A stretch of 64,000 nucleotides of DNA from Mycetocola saprophilus (GTDB lineage: Bacteria > Actinomycetota > Actinomycetes > Actinomycetales > Microbacteriaceae): contig NZ_JOEC01000002.1 of the NCBI RefSeq assembly GCF_000718085.1, positions 372,001 to 436,000 of the forward strand. Reading direction: 5' to 3'. The position numbers and the translations under genes are program-made. A model generated the notes under the pieces. That model was not told the DNA's origin. It was given only the letters and a program-made list of their open reading frames with translations, and did not search any database. Shown here one piece after another: positions 1 to 7,622 of the stretch. Within the stretch, counting starts at the first letter, position 1, and each line of letters begins with the position of its first letter.

Positions 1-1
1 G

Positions 2-121
2 CGTGCGGCCAAGGCCGCGGCAAAGGCGGCGGCCGATTCGGGAATCCCGAACGTCGCCCAGACCGATTCCGAGGCGGCACGGTCCGGTTCCGGCCCGGCC
101 CAGACCGGCCGGAACGGCTAA
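2..121 (+). CDS. C-terminal end of an unidentified protein (cut by window edge)
   Basis: Frame 2 is open from the window edge to a TAA at 119-121. The 39 visible residues begin with an Ala/Lys-rich run (RAAKAAAKAAAD), continue as a Gly/Ser/Thr-rich tail and end QTGRNG. A GC-rich hairpin follows 12 nt after the stop, which supports this as a real gene end. No domain can be assigned from the tail; Ala/Lys-rich ends occur in nucleic-acid-binding proteins but also elsewhere. Other frames here are also open, so the frame choice rests on the stop-plus-hairpin arrangement. Confidence 0.5.
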   Translation, partial: RAAKAAAKAAADSGIPNVAQTDSEAARSGSGPAQTGRNG

Positions 122-133
122 CCCGCACCATCA

Positions 134-172
134 CACTCGGGGCCTCGCACACACCGTGCGGGGCCCCGAGTG
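134..172 (+). terminator. GC-rich hairpin after the first gene
   Basis: Arms 134-150 and 156-172 (17 bp, one G-U pair) close a 5-nt loop, 12 nt after the upstream stop. There is no T-tract, so it may act as a weak or Rho-assisted terminator. Confidence 0.55.
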
Positions 173-198
173 CGTGCGATGCCCGTGAGTCGAGGCGA

Positions 199-313
199 GC
201 GTGCGCCGCCGCACCCGTGCCGAGCGTGTGCGGCATCCGTGTCTGACCGCCGGGCGTGTGCCCCGCCGCACCCGTGCCCCGAGTGCGTCTGGCCTCCGTG
301 TCTGCCCGCCGGA
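199..313 (+). repeat. Two imperfect tandem copies of about 57 bp in the adhesin upstream region
   Basis: Copies at about 199-253 and 255-313 share the blocks CCGCCGCACCCGTGCC, TCCGTGTCTG and CCGCCGG. They fill much of the 367-bp stretch between the first hairpin and the adhesin start. Open frames run through it, but they have no ribosome-binding site and their translations are low-complexity Arg/Cys/His-rich, so I regard the stretch as non-coding. Short hairpins also occur at about 333-361 and 371-386. Confidence 0.5.
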
Positions 314-488
314 TGCGTGCGTCCACGACACTCGAACGGGGAGCGTAAAAACCCGCGTTCGGGGTACATACACCCGGCAGCGGGTGGGTCAGACTGTTGC
401 ATGGTTCGTGCCCACACGGGGTCGCCAGAACAGTCAGCAGCGTGGGCAGATCCTGACCCGTGCGACCAACGCCCGGGAGATTCCCTCG

Positions 489-2735
489 ATGTTTATTTCT
501 GGCCGCGCGCCGGCCGTCCGCCCGTCCGATTCCTCCCGGGTCGGGTGGATCCGTCGCCTCGCCGCCGTGTCCGTCACCGCGCTGGTTGCCGGTGCCCTGA
601 GTGTCGTTATGGGTACCCCGCAGAGCGCACAGGCGGCACCGGTCCTGTTGCCCGGCGCGGTCAAGTCCCTCACGATGGACTCCTCGGTCACCGACGGGAA
701 CTCGGAGTTTCGGCTCCAGGTGGGTTTCAGCACCCCGACCGCCCAGGCCGGCGACTACTTCGACGTGGAGCTCGACCCGCGCCTGATGTCGCTGCGCAGC
801 ACCTATGTGGTCCCCAACCGGGAAACCAACCGGGTGATGCTGGACGTGAGCGTGACCCCGGCTTCGGGCACCACCGGACCGATCGCCCGCTTCACCTTCA
901 CCGACGAGGTGGACGGGATGACCAACATCTCGGGGTCGGCGTCCTGGGGCGTGAAGTTTGCCAACATCATGACCCCCGCGGGGACGTATGCGGACATCGT
1001 GACGAAGGTCAACGGCTCCATCCGGGCCACCCACTCGGTCACGGTCAAGCAGGTGCACAACCCCGATGCGACCTGGATCGATGGCCCATCCAAGCAGGCC
1101 TGGTCCTCGGATCTCGGGGGCATCCCGCGGGTGCAGTACCTGCTGGTGGGCGGACCCGGACCGTTTGCCTCGATCACCCTGAGCGACTCCGACCACTCGC
1201 CCGAGGCCGGGACCGGTGCTCCCTGGACCATCAACTGTGACCTGCCGATTTCCACCCAGCTCCGCGATCAGAACGCCCAGAACGAGGCGGATGCGCGCGC
1301 CCCGGTGACCTGCGCGGACGGCACCATCTCGGCCACCTTCACCAACGTGCCGGCCGGCCGCGTGCCGATCCTGGTGTTCTTTGCCACCTCGACCCAGCCA
1401 CTCAGCGAGCAGGGGGATCTGACCTTCGAAAACACCGCCGTGTACACCAGCGCCGTGCAGCCCTTCCCCAACGGGGAGCGACGCTTCGAGGCGAGCCAGA
1501 CCTATACCCAGAACTTCGGAGGTGGGGCCGGGGGCGAGGCCACGCTGAAGATCCCGGTGGCGACCGAGTTCGCCTGCTCGGCCCCCGGGGAGTCCACCGG
1601 CCCGCAGTTTGAGCCGCTGACCAACGGCAACGGGGTCCGCTACACGGTCCCCGCGCGGATCGTGCCCGGCGCAACCGCCGCGGTGCGCGCGACCCTGCAG
1701 CAGGGATACACCTTCCCCGAGGATCTCCCCGAGGGATGGGTTCTCCTGAGCCCGACCGAGGCGTCGTTCACCCACACCTTCCAGGGGGCGGTGTCCTGCA
1801 CCGCGGAGGCGGATGCGCTGCCCGCACCCACGATCACCCAGGCGGAGTGCTCGGCGCTGGGCATCCCCACGGTCCCGCGCTTCGAGCTGACGACCGAGGG
1901 GCTGCGCGGCATGACGTTTGAGCAGACCGGTTCGCCGTTGAACGGCGGAACGGTGACGGTTACCGCGACCCTGCTGCCCGGTTTTGTCTTCCCGAGTGAC
2001 GCCACCGCGGGCTGGATTGTGGATGCCGAGGCGGGAACCGCAACCCTCACGGTACCCTTCGAAACGCCCAGCTGCCTGATCTCCGCCGGGATCCTGCCGA
2101 CCCCGAGGCCGTTCGCTCCGGTGTGTCAGAGCGATGGGACCTTCAGCGCCGGATGGCTGGAGTACTGGGTGTTTGAGGATATGGAGGCCCGGATTACCAC
2201 CGGACCGATCACCGAGACGGACGGCATTCAGCGCCACACCCTGATCGCCACCGCCAATCCCGGCTTCGGTTTCACCGGAACGCTGACCCCGGGCTGGGTC
2301 GCCGATCCCTCCGGGACCCGGGCGGTCTTTGTGCACGACTTCGAGCTGGGCCCGTGTGACGAGGTGATTCCGAACCCGACGCCGACGCCGGGGGAGTCCG
2401 AGGGCCCGACCTCGTCCTCTGAACCGACGGACGGTAACACTTCGTCGCCGGAACCCACCGAGGGCAACACCTCGTCGCCCGAGCCGACCGACGCGACCTC
2501 GCCCCCGGCAACGCCGTCCTCGTCTCCCACCGAGATCGCCGCGCAGCCGGGCGCGACTCCGGGCGCCGGTGCGGCCACCCCGGCAACCCCGGGAACCGCC
2601 CTGACCGTGCCCGCCCCGCTGCCTCGCACCGGCGCCGGCACGGGGCCCGCCCTGCCGCTGATCGGCGGAACCCTGATGCTGGGCATGCTGCTCCTGGCCG
2701 GATCGATCCTGCGGCGTCGGGACACCCGCGGCTAG
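489..2735 (+). CDS. LPxTG-anchored cell-surface protein (adhesin-like)
   Basis: A 748-residue exported protein predicted to be covalently attached to the cell wall by a sortase. ATG 489 is chosen because GGGAGA (475-480) lies 8 nt upstream and a signal peptide follows at once: basic N-region, hydrophobic core VSVTALVAGALSVVMG, and AQA-AP cleavage near residue 50. The region at about 50-180 resembles the beta-sandwich ligand-binding fold of MSCRAMM/collagen-adhesin A regions (VxFSTPTAQAGDYFDVEL). Repeated modules of about 80 residues follow, each with a TxxPGYxFPxxxxxGW-like pattern and paired cysteines. A Pro/Ser/Thr wall-spanning stretch (SSPEPT repeats) precedes LPRTG near residue 711, a hydrophobic helix and an Arg-rich tail. 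No sortase gene is nearby. The ligand is unknown; the adhesin role is inferred from architecture. Confidence 0.8.
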   Translation: MFISGRAPAVRPSDSSRVGWIRRLAAVSVTALVAGALSVVMGTPQSAQAAPVLLPGAVKSLTMDSSVTDGNSEFRLQVGFSTPTAQAGDYFDVELDPRLMSLRSTYVVPNRETNRVMLDVSVTPASGTTGPIARFTFTDEVDGMTNISGSASWGVKFANIMTPAGTYADIVTKVNGSIRATHSVTVKQVHNPDATWIDGPSKQAWSSDLGGIPRVQYLLVGGPGPFASITLSDSDHSPEAGTGAPWTINCDLPISTQLRDQNAQNEADARAPVTCADGTISATFTNVPAGRVPILVFFATSTQPLSEQGDLTFENTAVYTSAVQPFPNGERRFEASQTYTQNFGGGAGGEATLKIPVATEFACSAPGESTGPQFEPLTNGNGVRYTVPARIVPGATAAVRATLQQGYTFPEDLPEGWVLLSPTEASFTHTFQGAVSCTAEADALPAPTITQAECSALGIPTVPRFELTTEGLRGMTFEQTGSPLNGGTVTVTATLLPGFVFPSDATAGWIVDAEAGTATLTVPFETPSCLISAGILPTPRPFAPVCQSDGTFSAGWLEYWVFEDMEARITTGPITETDGIQRHTLIATANPGFGFTGTLTPGWVADPSGTRAVFVHDFELGPCDEVIPNPTPTPGESEGPTSSSEPTDGNTSSPEPTEGNTSSPEPTDATSPPATPSSSPTEIAAQPGATPGAGAATPATPGTALTVPAPLPRTGAGTGPALPLIGGTLMLGMLLLAGSILRRRDTRG

Positions 2736-2752
2736 TCCCGCACCGGCTATCC

Positions 2753-2797
2753 ACGCAGAAACGGCGACCCCACTCGGGGTCGCCGTTTCTGCGTTTT
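2753..2797. terminator. Bidirectional Rho-independent terminator
   Basis: A perfect 19-bp stem (2753-2771 with 2776-2794, loop ACTC) runs into TTTT on the plus strand. It lies between the converging adhesin gene and DedA gene and probably serves both. Confidence 0.9.
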
Positions 2798-2818
2798 GGT
2801 TATCGGTGCGCGGCCGGT

Positions 2819-3634
2819 CTACACGGTCCCGCGCAGCGGGGTGAAGTCCCCGGTGTCGCGCCGTCCCGGCCGCGCGGGCCGTGCGGTGGTTTCGGTCTGG
2901 GCCGGCTCGGCGGTGGGCGGCTCGGTGGGCTCGGCCGCCTGGTCGCGGTAGGTCAGCGCGTCAATCTCACGGTCGCGGATGGCGCTCGCGGTGATCGGGC
3001 GGGCGGGCACCGTGGTTCCGCGGCGGGCGGCGGAACGCTTGATGATCGCCCGGCGGATCCGGCCCACGGTGTCGATGATGATGCCCAGCAGGATCGCGAA
3101 TCCGATGCCCAGCACCGCCCCGATCAGCGGGTTGCCCTGGGTCAGGTGTCCGGCGAGGGCACCGATCAGGATCGCGTGGATCGACCAGAGGAAACCGGCC
3201 ACCACGCTGAGCGCGGCAAAGCGTCGGGGCGGGAACCCGGTGGCCCCCGCGGTCATGTTGATCGCGATGCGTCCCACGGGAATGTAGCGTCCCCCCAGCA
3301 CCAGCAGGGTGCCGCGCTTTTCCAGTCCGCGGCGGGCGAAGTCCAGCGCCGCCACCACCCGGGGTTTGCGCATCCAGGCGTAGCGTTCCACCCCGACCGC
3401 GCGGCCGATCCGGAAGGCGATGTTGTCGCCGATGGCCGCGCCGATCGCGCCGGCCACCAGGAGCACCCACACGTTGGGGGAGCCCGCACTGATCGCGATC
3501 GCGGTGGCTCCCACGAGCACGGCTTCACCGGGCACCGGCGGGAAGAATCCGTCGATCAGGACCATCGCCAGGACGATCAGATAGATCCACGGAGACGTCG
3601 CCATGGTGAGGATCGCGTCGGTCAGAAACTCCAT
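2819..3634 (-). CDS. DedA family membrane protein
   Basis: A 271-residue polytopic protein of the DedA/SNARE-associated (VTT) family. Some members flip undecaprenyl phosphate or phospholipids across the membrane; the substrate here is unknown. Visible family marks are FFPPVPGE (residues 30-37), GAAIGDNIAFRIGR, and RYIPVGRIAINMTAGA with the functionally important arginines. Four or five hydrophobic segments fill residues 1-190. The C-terminal 80 residues are cytoplasmic, Pro/Glu/Thr-rich and end in RRDTGDFTPLRGTV; such a tail is longer than in classical DedA proteins. No clear ribosome-binding site precedes the ATG. It stands alone and converges on the adhesin gene. Confidence 0.9.
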   Translation of the reverse strand: MEFLTDAILTMATSPWIYLIVLAMVLIDGFFPPVPGEAVLVGATAIAISAGSPNVWVLLVAGAIGAAIGDNIAFRIGRAVGVERYAWMRKPRVVAALDFARRGLEKRGTLLVLGGRYIPVGRIAINMTAGATGFPPRRFAALSVVAGFLWSIHAILIGALAGHLTQGNPLIGAVLGIGFAILLGIIIDTVGRIRRAIIKRSAARRGTTVPARPITASAIRDREIDALTYRDQAAEPTEPPTAEPAQTETTARPARPGRRDTGDFTPLRGTV

Positions 3635-3801
3635 GACATCTCATTCGTTCGGGGAGACGAGTGCGGGGGCACCCGACTCTTCCACGATACGTTTTGATGC
3701 CACATCAGAACATCCCTGACGGGATGATCCAGGGTCACCCCACAGGATGAGATGACCCTGAGACCGTGACTGCACTCATGCGGGTGCGTCCCGCACCGGA
3801 A

Positions 3802-4377
3802 TCAGCGGCGGCGCGGAGGCTTTTGAAGCCAGGGGCGCAGCCAGCGGGTCACCGTGGGCAGGCCCCAATAGGCCATGATCGGGGTGAGCACGAGGGTGCT
3901 GACCAGCACGCGCAGCCACACATCCCACTCATTCCAGCCGGGAATGAGGTAGGTGGCGATCAGGGTGAAGACCAGGTTGATCGGGAAGAATCCGAGCCAG
4001 ATGCTGGTCGCCTGTTTCCAGCGCGGGGGCACGATGGCCGGCTGGATGGCCGCGGTGGCATCGATCGGGGTGTCGAACCACCCCTCGATCCCGGTGCGCC
4101 GTTCGGTGCGGGTCTCCTGAGCGAATTCGCTCCCGGTGCCCAGCCACCAGCGACGCTCGGGGGAGTTCTCCCAGGCGTCGAGGGTTTGGGCGTCGGCGAA
4201 GCGATAGAGCATGTGCCAGCTGGTTTCGCTGCTGCCCGATCGTACCCAGCCGGAGCCGAGGAAACCCGGATATTTGTTTGCAAGATTGATTCCCGCCTGG
4301 ATCCAGACGGTGGCCTCGGAGAGTCGCGCGGGATCGACCGTGCGCTCGATGGAGACCGTAATGGCATTGTGTCCCAT
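3802..4377 (-). CDS. Antibiotic-biosynthesis-monooxygenase-fold protein with C-terminal membrane segments
   Basis: A 191-residue protein. Residues 1-95 (ITVSIERTVDPAR ... WHMLYRFADAQTLDAWENSPERRWWL) fit a dimeric alpha/beta-barrel (ABM) domain, and residues 130-185 contain two hydrophobic helices (SIWLGFFPINLVFTLIATYLI and LRVLVSTLVLTPIMAYWGLP). The ABM-plus-membrane-tail architecture is widespread in bacteria; its reaction is not established. The frame is open upstream to a GTG at 4416, but that start would lie inside the terminator stem of the preceding gene, so ATG 4377 is preferred although GAAGG is only 1 nt from it. A small hairpin at about 3783-3798 lies just downstream. Confidence 0.75.
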   Translation of the reverse strand: MGHNAITVSIERTVDPARLSEATVWIQAGINLANKYPGFLGSGWVRSGSSETSWHMLYRFADAQTLDAWENSPERRWWLGTGSEFAQETRTERRTGIEGWFDTPIDATAAIQPAIVPPRWKQATSIWLGFFPINLVFTLIATYLIPGWNEWDVWLRVLVSTLVLTPIMAYWGLPTVTRWLRPWLQKPPRRR

Positions 4378-4411
4378 ACCTTCAAGTGTGAGGCATGTTT
4401 GTTTCCAAAAC

Positions 4412-4447
4412 ATCACGGCCCCGGGGTGAAAACCCCGGGGCCGTGAT
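4412..4447 (-). terminator. Terminator of the YeaQ-like gene
   Basis: A 16-bp perfect stem (4412-4427 with 4432-4447, loop GAAA on the plus strand). It begins just after the stop of the minus-strand gene at 4450, and TTTT follows on that strand. Confidence 0.8.
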
Positions 4448-4449
4448 CG

Positions 4450-4713
4450 CTATGCCTTTTTGCGCCCGGTGATGGCGCCGTAAATGAGGAGGACAACGAT
4501 CGATCCAACAATCGCGAGTGCCCAGCTGCCCAGATCCCAGAATGCGTCGATCTTGGCGTTGAAGAGCAGCGAACCGATCCATCCACCCACCATCGCGCCG
4601 ATGACACCCAGGATGAGGGTGGCGATCCAGCCGCCACCCTGCTTGCCGGGCAGGATGGCCTTGGCGATTGCTCCCGCGATCAGCCCCAGAAGTAGAAAAG
4701 CGAAGAAACCCAT
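4450..4713 (-). CDS. GlsB/YeaQ/YmgE family small membrane protein
   Basis: 87 residues, nearly all hydrophobic, with three predicted membrane helices and the family's glycine pattern (GLIAGAIAKAILPGKQGGGWIATLILGVIGAMVGGWIG). Family members are usually described as transglycosylase-associated or general-stress envelope proteins; the biochemical role is not established. Start 4713 is set by a strong AGGAGGT ribosome-binding site 5-6 nt upstream; the open frame reaches further but is unsupported. A dedicated terminator follows, so the gene is probably monocistronic. Confidence 0.9.
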   Translation of the reverse strand: MGFFAFLLLGLIAGAIAKAILPGKQGGGWIATLILGVIGAMVGGWIGSLLFNAKIDAFWDLGSWALAIVGSIVVLLIYGAITGRKKA

Positions 4714-4859
4714 GGTGTACCTCCTGTTTTTCCGATGTGTCGGAACCCTGCGGCCCGACACCGTGAACACAGGCTAACGCTCGTGATCTAAATGGTCCAG
4801 CCCCGGCCGGGAATCCCCCGTGGAAACCGCCGTGGTGGCGAGCCACGGGTGACAGAGCC

Positions 4860-5070
4860 GAAAAACTAGCGTATTGTAAGGAAGTCGGCTCTAGACGTCG
4901 CGGTGGGTACCGCGAAGCAATTGTCAGTCTGGTGGGCCGGTTTTGCACACGGATCTCGTGTGCATATTCACACGTTGTGAACGGCCCCGGCCCACTGATG
5001 TCCGGGGGAGAGAGCGCCGCTGCGCGCGGCCCTTCGCTGTTTCATGCCTGAAATACCCGGAAATTTTGTT
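4860..5070 (+). promoter_or_regulatory. Structured 5' leader of the DEAD-box helicase gene
   Basis: The 357-bp gap between 4713 and 5071 contains no gene. Arms 4932-4940 (GTGGGCCGG) and 4987-4995 (CCGGCCCAC) pair perfectly and enclose two further hairpins: 4945-4951 with 4957-4963 (7 bp, loop GATCT) and 4967-4972 with 4976-4981 (TTCACA/TGTGAA, loop CGT). The result is a three-way-junction-like fold about 75 nt before the start. Cold-induced, self-regulated leaders are known for helicase mRNAs in other bacteria; that role here is inference. Confidence 0.5.
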
Positions 5071-7347
5071 ATGCCTAAAAAGAACCATGTGGGCGGAAAG
5101 CGCCCCGCAAAGAACTACGATCCGAGCTACGGCAAGCGTCCCGCCAAGGGCGGCCCCAAGGCCGGTAGCCGGAGCCCCGGACACCGCGGATTCCGTCCCG
5201 AGGTAGAGGACGCCCCGCGCCAGAAGAACCGCTGGGATGCCGAAGACCGCGCCGCCCGTTCGGGTGCCCGCGACGAGCGTGCCCCGCGCCGCTTTGACCG
5301 TGACGAGCGCGCGCCGCGTTTCAATCGTGACGAGCGTCCGGCCGCCGGTCGTGGCGACCGCGAGGGTCGTCCCGCGCGCTTCGACCGCGATGAGCGTGCC
5401 CCGCGCCGTTTTGACCGCGACGAGCGCGCTCCCCGCTTCAACCGTGACGAGCGTCCCGCTCGCGGCGGTGACCGCGATGGCCGTCCCGCACGTTTCGAGC
5501 GTGACGATCGCGCCCCCCGTTTCAACCGTGACGAGCGTCCCGCCCGCTTTGACCGCGACGAGCGCGCGCCGCGTTTCAACCGGGACGAGCGTCCGGCCGC
5601 CGGTCGTGGTGACCGCGATGGCCGTCCCGCACGTTTTGAGCGTGACGACCGTGCGCCGCGTTTCAACCGCGACGAGCGTCCCGCACGCTTTGACCGTGAC
5701 GACCGCGATGGCCGTCCCGCACGTTTTGAGCGTGACGACCGTGCCCCCCGTTTCAACCGTGACGAGCGTCCCGCGCGCTTCGATCGCGACGAGCGCGCCC
5801 CGCGCCGCTTTGATCGTGATGAGCGTCCGGCTGCAGGTCGTGGCGACCGCGATGGCCGTCCCGCACGTTTTGAGCGTGACGACCGTGCGCCGCGCTTCAA
5901 CCGCGACGAGCGTCCCGCTCGCGGCGGCGACCGCGACGAGCGTCCCCGTTTCAACCGCGACGAGCGTCCCGCACGTCCCGCCTTCGGTGACCGTCCCGAG
6001 CGCCCCGCACGCTTCGACCGCGGTGACCGTCCCGAGCGCCCCTCGCACGGCGACCGTGGTGCGCGTCGTGGCGGCTACCAGCCGCAGGATGACGTCGTGC
6101 TCGAGCGCCTCGAGGCCGAGGCCATCCAGGCCGAGGACGTCGAGGGCAAGACCTTCGGCGACCTGGGTCTCGGTGGCAACATCGTGAACGCCCTGGCCGA
6201 GCTCGGTGCCGCCGCACCGTTCCCGATCCAGGCAGCAACCATCCCCGTGGTCCTCGAGGGCCGCGACGTCCTGGGCCGTGGCCGCACCGGATCCGGTAAG
6301 ACCATCGCCTTCGGTGCCCCCCTGGTGGAGCGCCTGATGGAAAACGGTGGCGGAAAGAACCGTCGTCCGGGCCGTCTGCCCCGCGCGCTGATCCTCGCCC
6401 CGACCCGTGAGCTGGCCCTCCAGATCGACCGCACCGTGCAGCCGATCGCCCGCTCCGTGGGGCTGTTCACCACCCAGATTTACGGTGGTGTTCCCCAGCA
6501 CCGTCAGGTGGGTGCGCTGCAGCGCGGCGTCGACATCGTGGTGGGTACCCCGGGCCGCATCGAGGACCTCATCGAGCAGGGCCGTCTGGACCTGTCCGAG
6601 GTCAACGTGGTGGTGCTGGATGAGGCCGACCACATGTGCGACCTGGGCTTCCTGGAGCCGGTGCAGCGCATCATCCGCAACACCGCCGATGACAGCCAGA
6701 AGCTGCTCTTCTCGGCCACCCTGGACAAGGGTGTGGCCGCGCTGGTCAACGAGTTCTTGGAGAACCCGGCCGTGCACGAGGTCGCCGGTGAGGACCAGGC
6801 GTCCTCGACCATCGACCACCGCGTCCTGGTGGTTGAGCACCGCGACAAGGACCGTATCCTGGAGCAGCTCGCCGGTCGCAACGGTAAGACCGTGATCTTC
6901 TCGCGGACCCGTGCCTATGCCGAGCGTCTGACCGAGCAGCTGGAGGATGCTGGTGTGTTCGCCGTCGCCCTGCACGGTGACCTGAACCAGGCCAAGCGCA
7001 CGCGCAACCTACACCAGCTCACCAGCGGCCGGGTGGATGTCCTGGTAGCGACCGACGTCGCCGCCCGCGGTATCCACGTGGACGACATCGACCTGGTGAT
7101 CCAGGCCGACGCCCCGGATGAGTACAAGACCTACACCCACCGCGCCGGTCGCACCGGCCGTGCCGGTCGCGAGGGCACCGTGGTCACCCTGATCCCGCGT
7201 TCGCGCCGCCGCCGCATGGAGGAACTGCTCTCCCGCGCCGAGATCTCGGCCGAGTTCGTGGACGCCTTCCCCGGCGACGACATCATCGACGAAATCGCCG
7301 GCCGGGTCCCCACCCGCGCCCAGCTCGAAGCCAAGACCGCCGAGTAA
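5071..7347 (+). CDS. DEAD-box ATP-dependent RNA helicase with charged repeat N-terminus
   Basis: 758 residues. It unwinds or remodels structured RNA, probably in ribosome assembly or cold adaptation. Residues about 65-325 are an array of RDERPARF/RDERAPRFN units, basic-acidic and probably disordered, likely an RNA-binding region. The helicase core starts near residue 355: Q-motif FPIQ, Walker A GRTGSGKT (404-411), APTRELALQ, TPGRI, DEAD (VLDEADHMCDLGF), FSAT, then the second lobe with VIFSRT, VATDVAARGIHVDD and HRAGRTGRAG. ATG 5071 is preferred over ATG 5044 because GGAAA lies 7 nt upstream; neither site is strong. Family helicases usually carry their low-complexity part at the C-terminus, so the N-terminal position and length are unusual. 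A terminator at 7406 closes the unit. Confidence 0.93.
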   Translation: MPKKNHVGGKRPAKNYDPSYGKRPAKGGPKAGSRSPGHRGFRPEVEDAPRQKNRWDAEDRAARSGARDERAPRRFDRDERAPRFNRDERPAAGRGDREGRPARFDRDERAPRRFDRDERAPRFNRDERPARGGDRDGRPARFERDDRAPRFNRDERPARFDRDERAPRFNRDERPAAGRGDRDGRPARFERDDRAPRFNRDERPARFDRDDRDGRPARFERDDRAPRFNRDERPARFDRDERAPRRFDRDERPAAGRGDRDGRPARFERDDRAPRFNRDERPARGGDRDERPRFNRDERPARPAFGDRPERPARFDRGDRPERPSHGDRGARRGGYQPQDDVVLERLEAEAIQAEDVEGKTFGDLGLGGNIVNALAELGAAAPFPIQAATIPVVLEGRDVLGRGRTGSGKTIAFGAPLVERLMENGGGKNRRPGRLPRALILAPTRELALQIDRTVQPIARSVGLFTTQIYGGVPQHRQVGALQRGVDIVVGTPGRIEDLIEQGRLDLSEVNVVVLDEADHMCDLGFLEPVQRIIRNTADDSQKLLFSATLDKGVAALVNEFLENPAVHEVAGEDQASSTIDHRVLVVEHRDKDRILEQLAGRNGKTVIFSRTRAYAERLTEQLEDAGVFAVALHGDLNQAKRTRNLHQLTSGRVDVLVATDVAARGIHVDDIDLVIQADAPDEYKTYTHRAGRTGRAGREGTVVTLIPRSRRRRMEELLSRAEISAEFVDAFPGDDIIDEIAGRVPTRAQLEAKTAE

Positions 7348-7392
7348 TCCACGCCGCCGAGCCGCCCAGCTGGAAGCCAAGACCGCCGAGTA
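7318..7392 (+). repeat. Direct duplication of the helicase gene's 3' end
   Basis: 29 nt at 7318-7346 (last codons, QLEAKTAE, and the first two bases of the stop) recur at 7364-7392 with one mismatch, offset by 46 nt. The second copy also ends in a stop codon, so it is a non-coding relic. Confidence 0.8.
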
Positions 7393-7405
7393 GTCTGCGA
7401 ACCGA

Positions 7406-7439
7406 AACCGCCCGTCACCTCACGGTGGCGGGCGGTTTT
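7406..7439 (+). terminator. Rho-independent terminator of the helicase gene
   Basis: A 14-bp stem (7406-7419 with 7424-7437, one G-U pair, loop TCAC) followed by TTTT. Confidence 0.9.
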
Positions 7440-7577
7440 GCGTGCCTCACAGGGGTTATCCCTCGCTGGGAGTCTCTTGAGGGCGGGCATGTCGCCGGGG
7501 CGGCCAACCTACGCTGGAATGTGACATCCAGGTCCACAGGGGAGGCATCGCATGCGGGTTCGCGAGCGCAACAGACG

Positions 7578-7613
7578 AGCTTTCGGAGGCGAAAGCTTCG
7601 GGTATAGCGAAGC
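7578..7613 (+). promoter_or_regulatory. Two overlapping hairpins upstream of the SEDS gene
   Basis: AGCTTTCG (7578-7585) pairs with CGAAAGCT (7590-7597) around a GAGG loop, while GCTTCG (7595-7600) pairs with CGAAGC (7608-7613). The stems share bases 7595-7597, so they exclude each other. The second ends 9 nt before the GTG start. Function unknown. Confidence 0.4.
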
Positions 7614-7622
7614 GACGTCGCG

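Noticed and set aside
4924..6975. A 683-residue minus-strand open frame over the helicase gene
   Set aside because: Its translation is a repetitive VAVETGGTVVTLKTCG-type product of the antisense of the RDER repeats; the plus-strand gene has all DEAD-box motifs. Another plus frame at 5237-6187 is the same effect.
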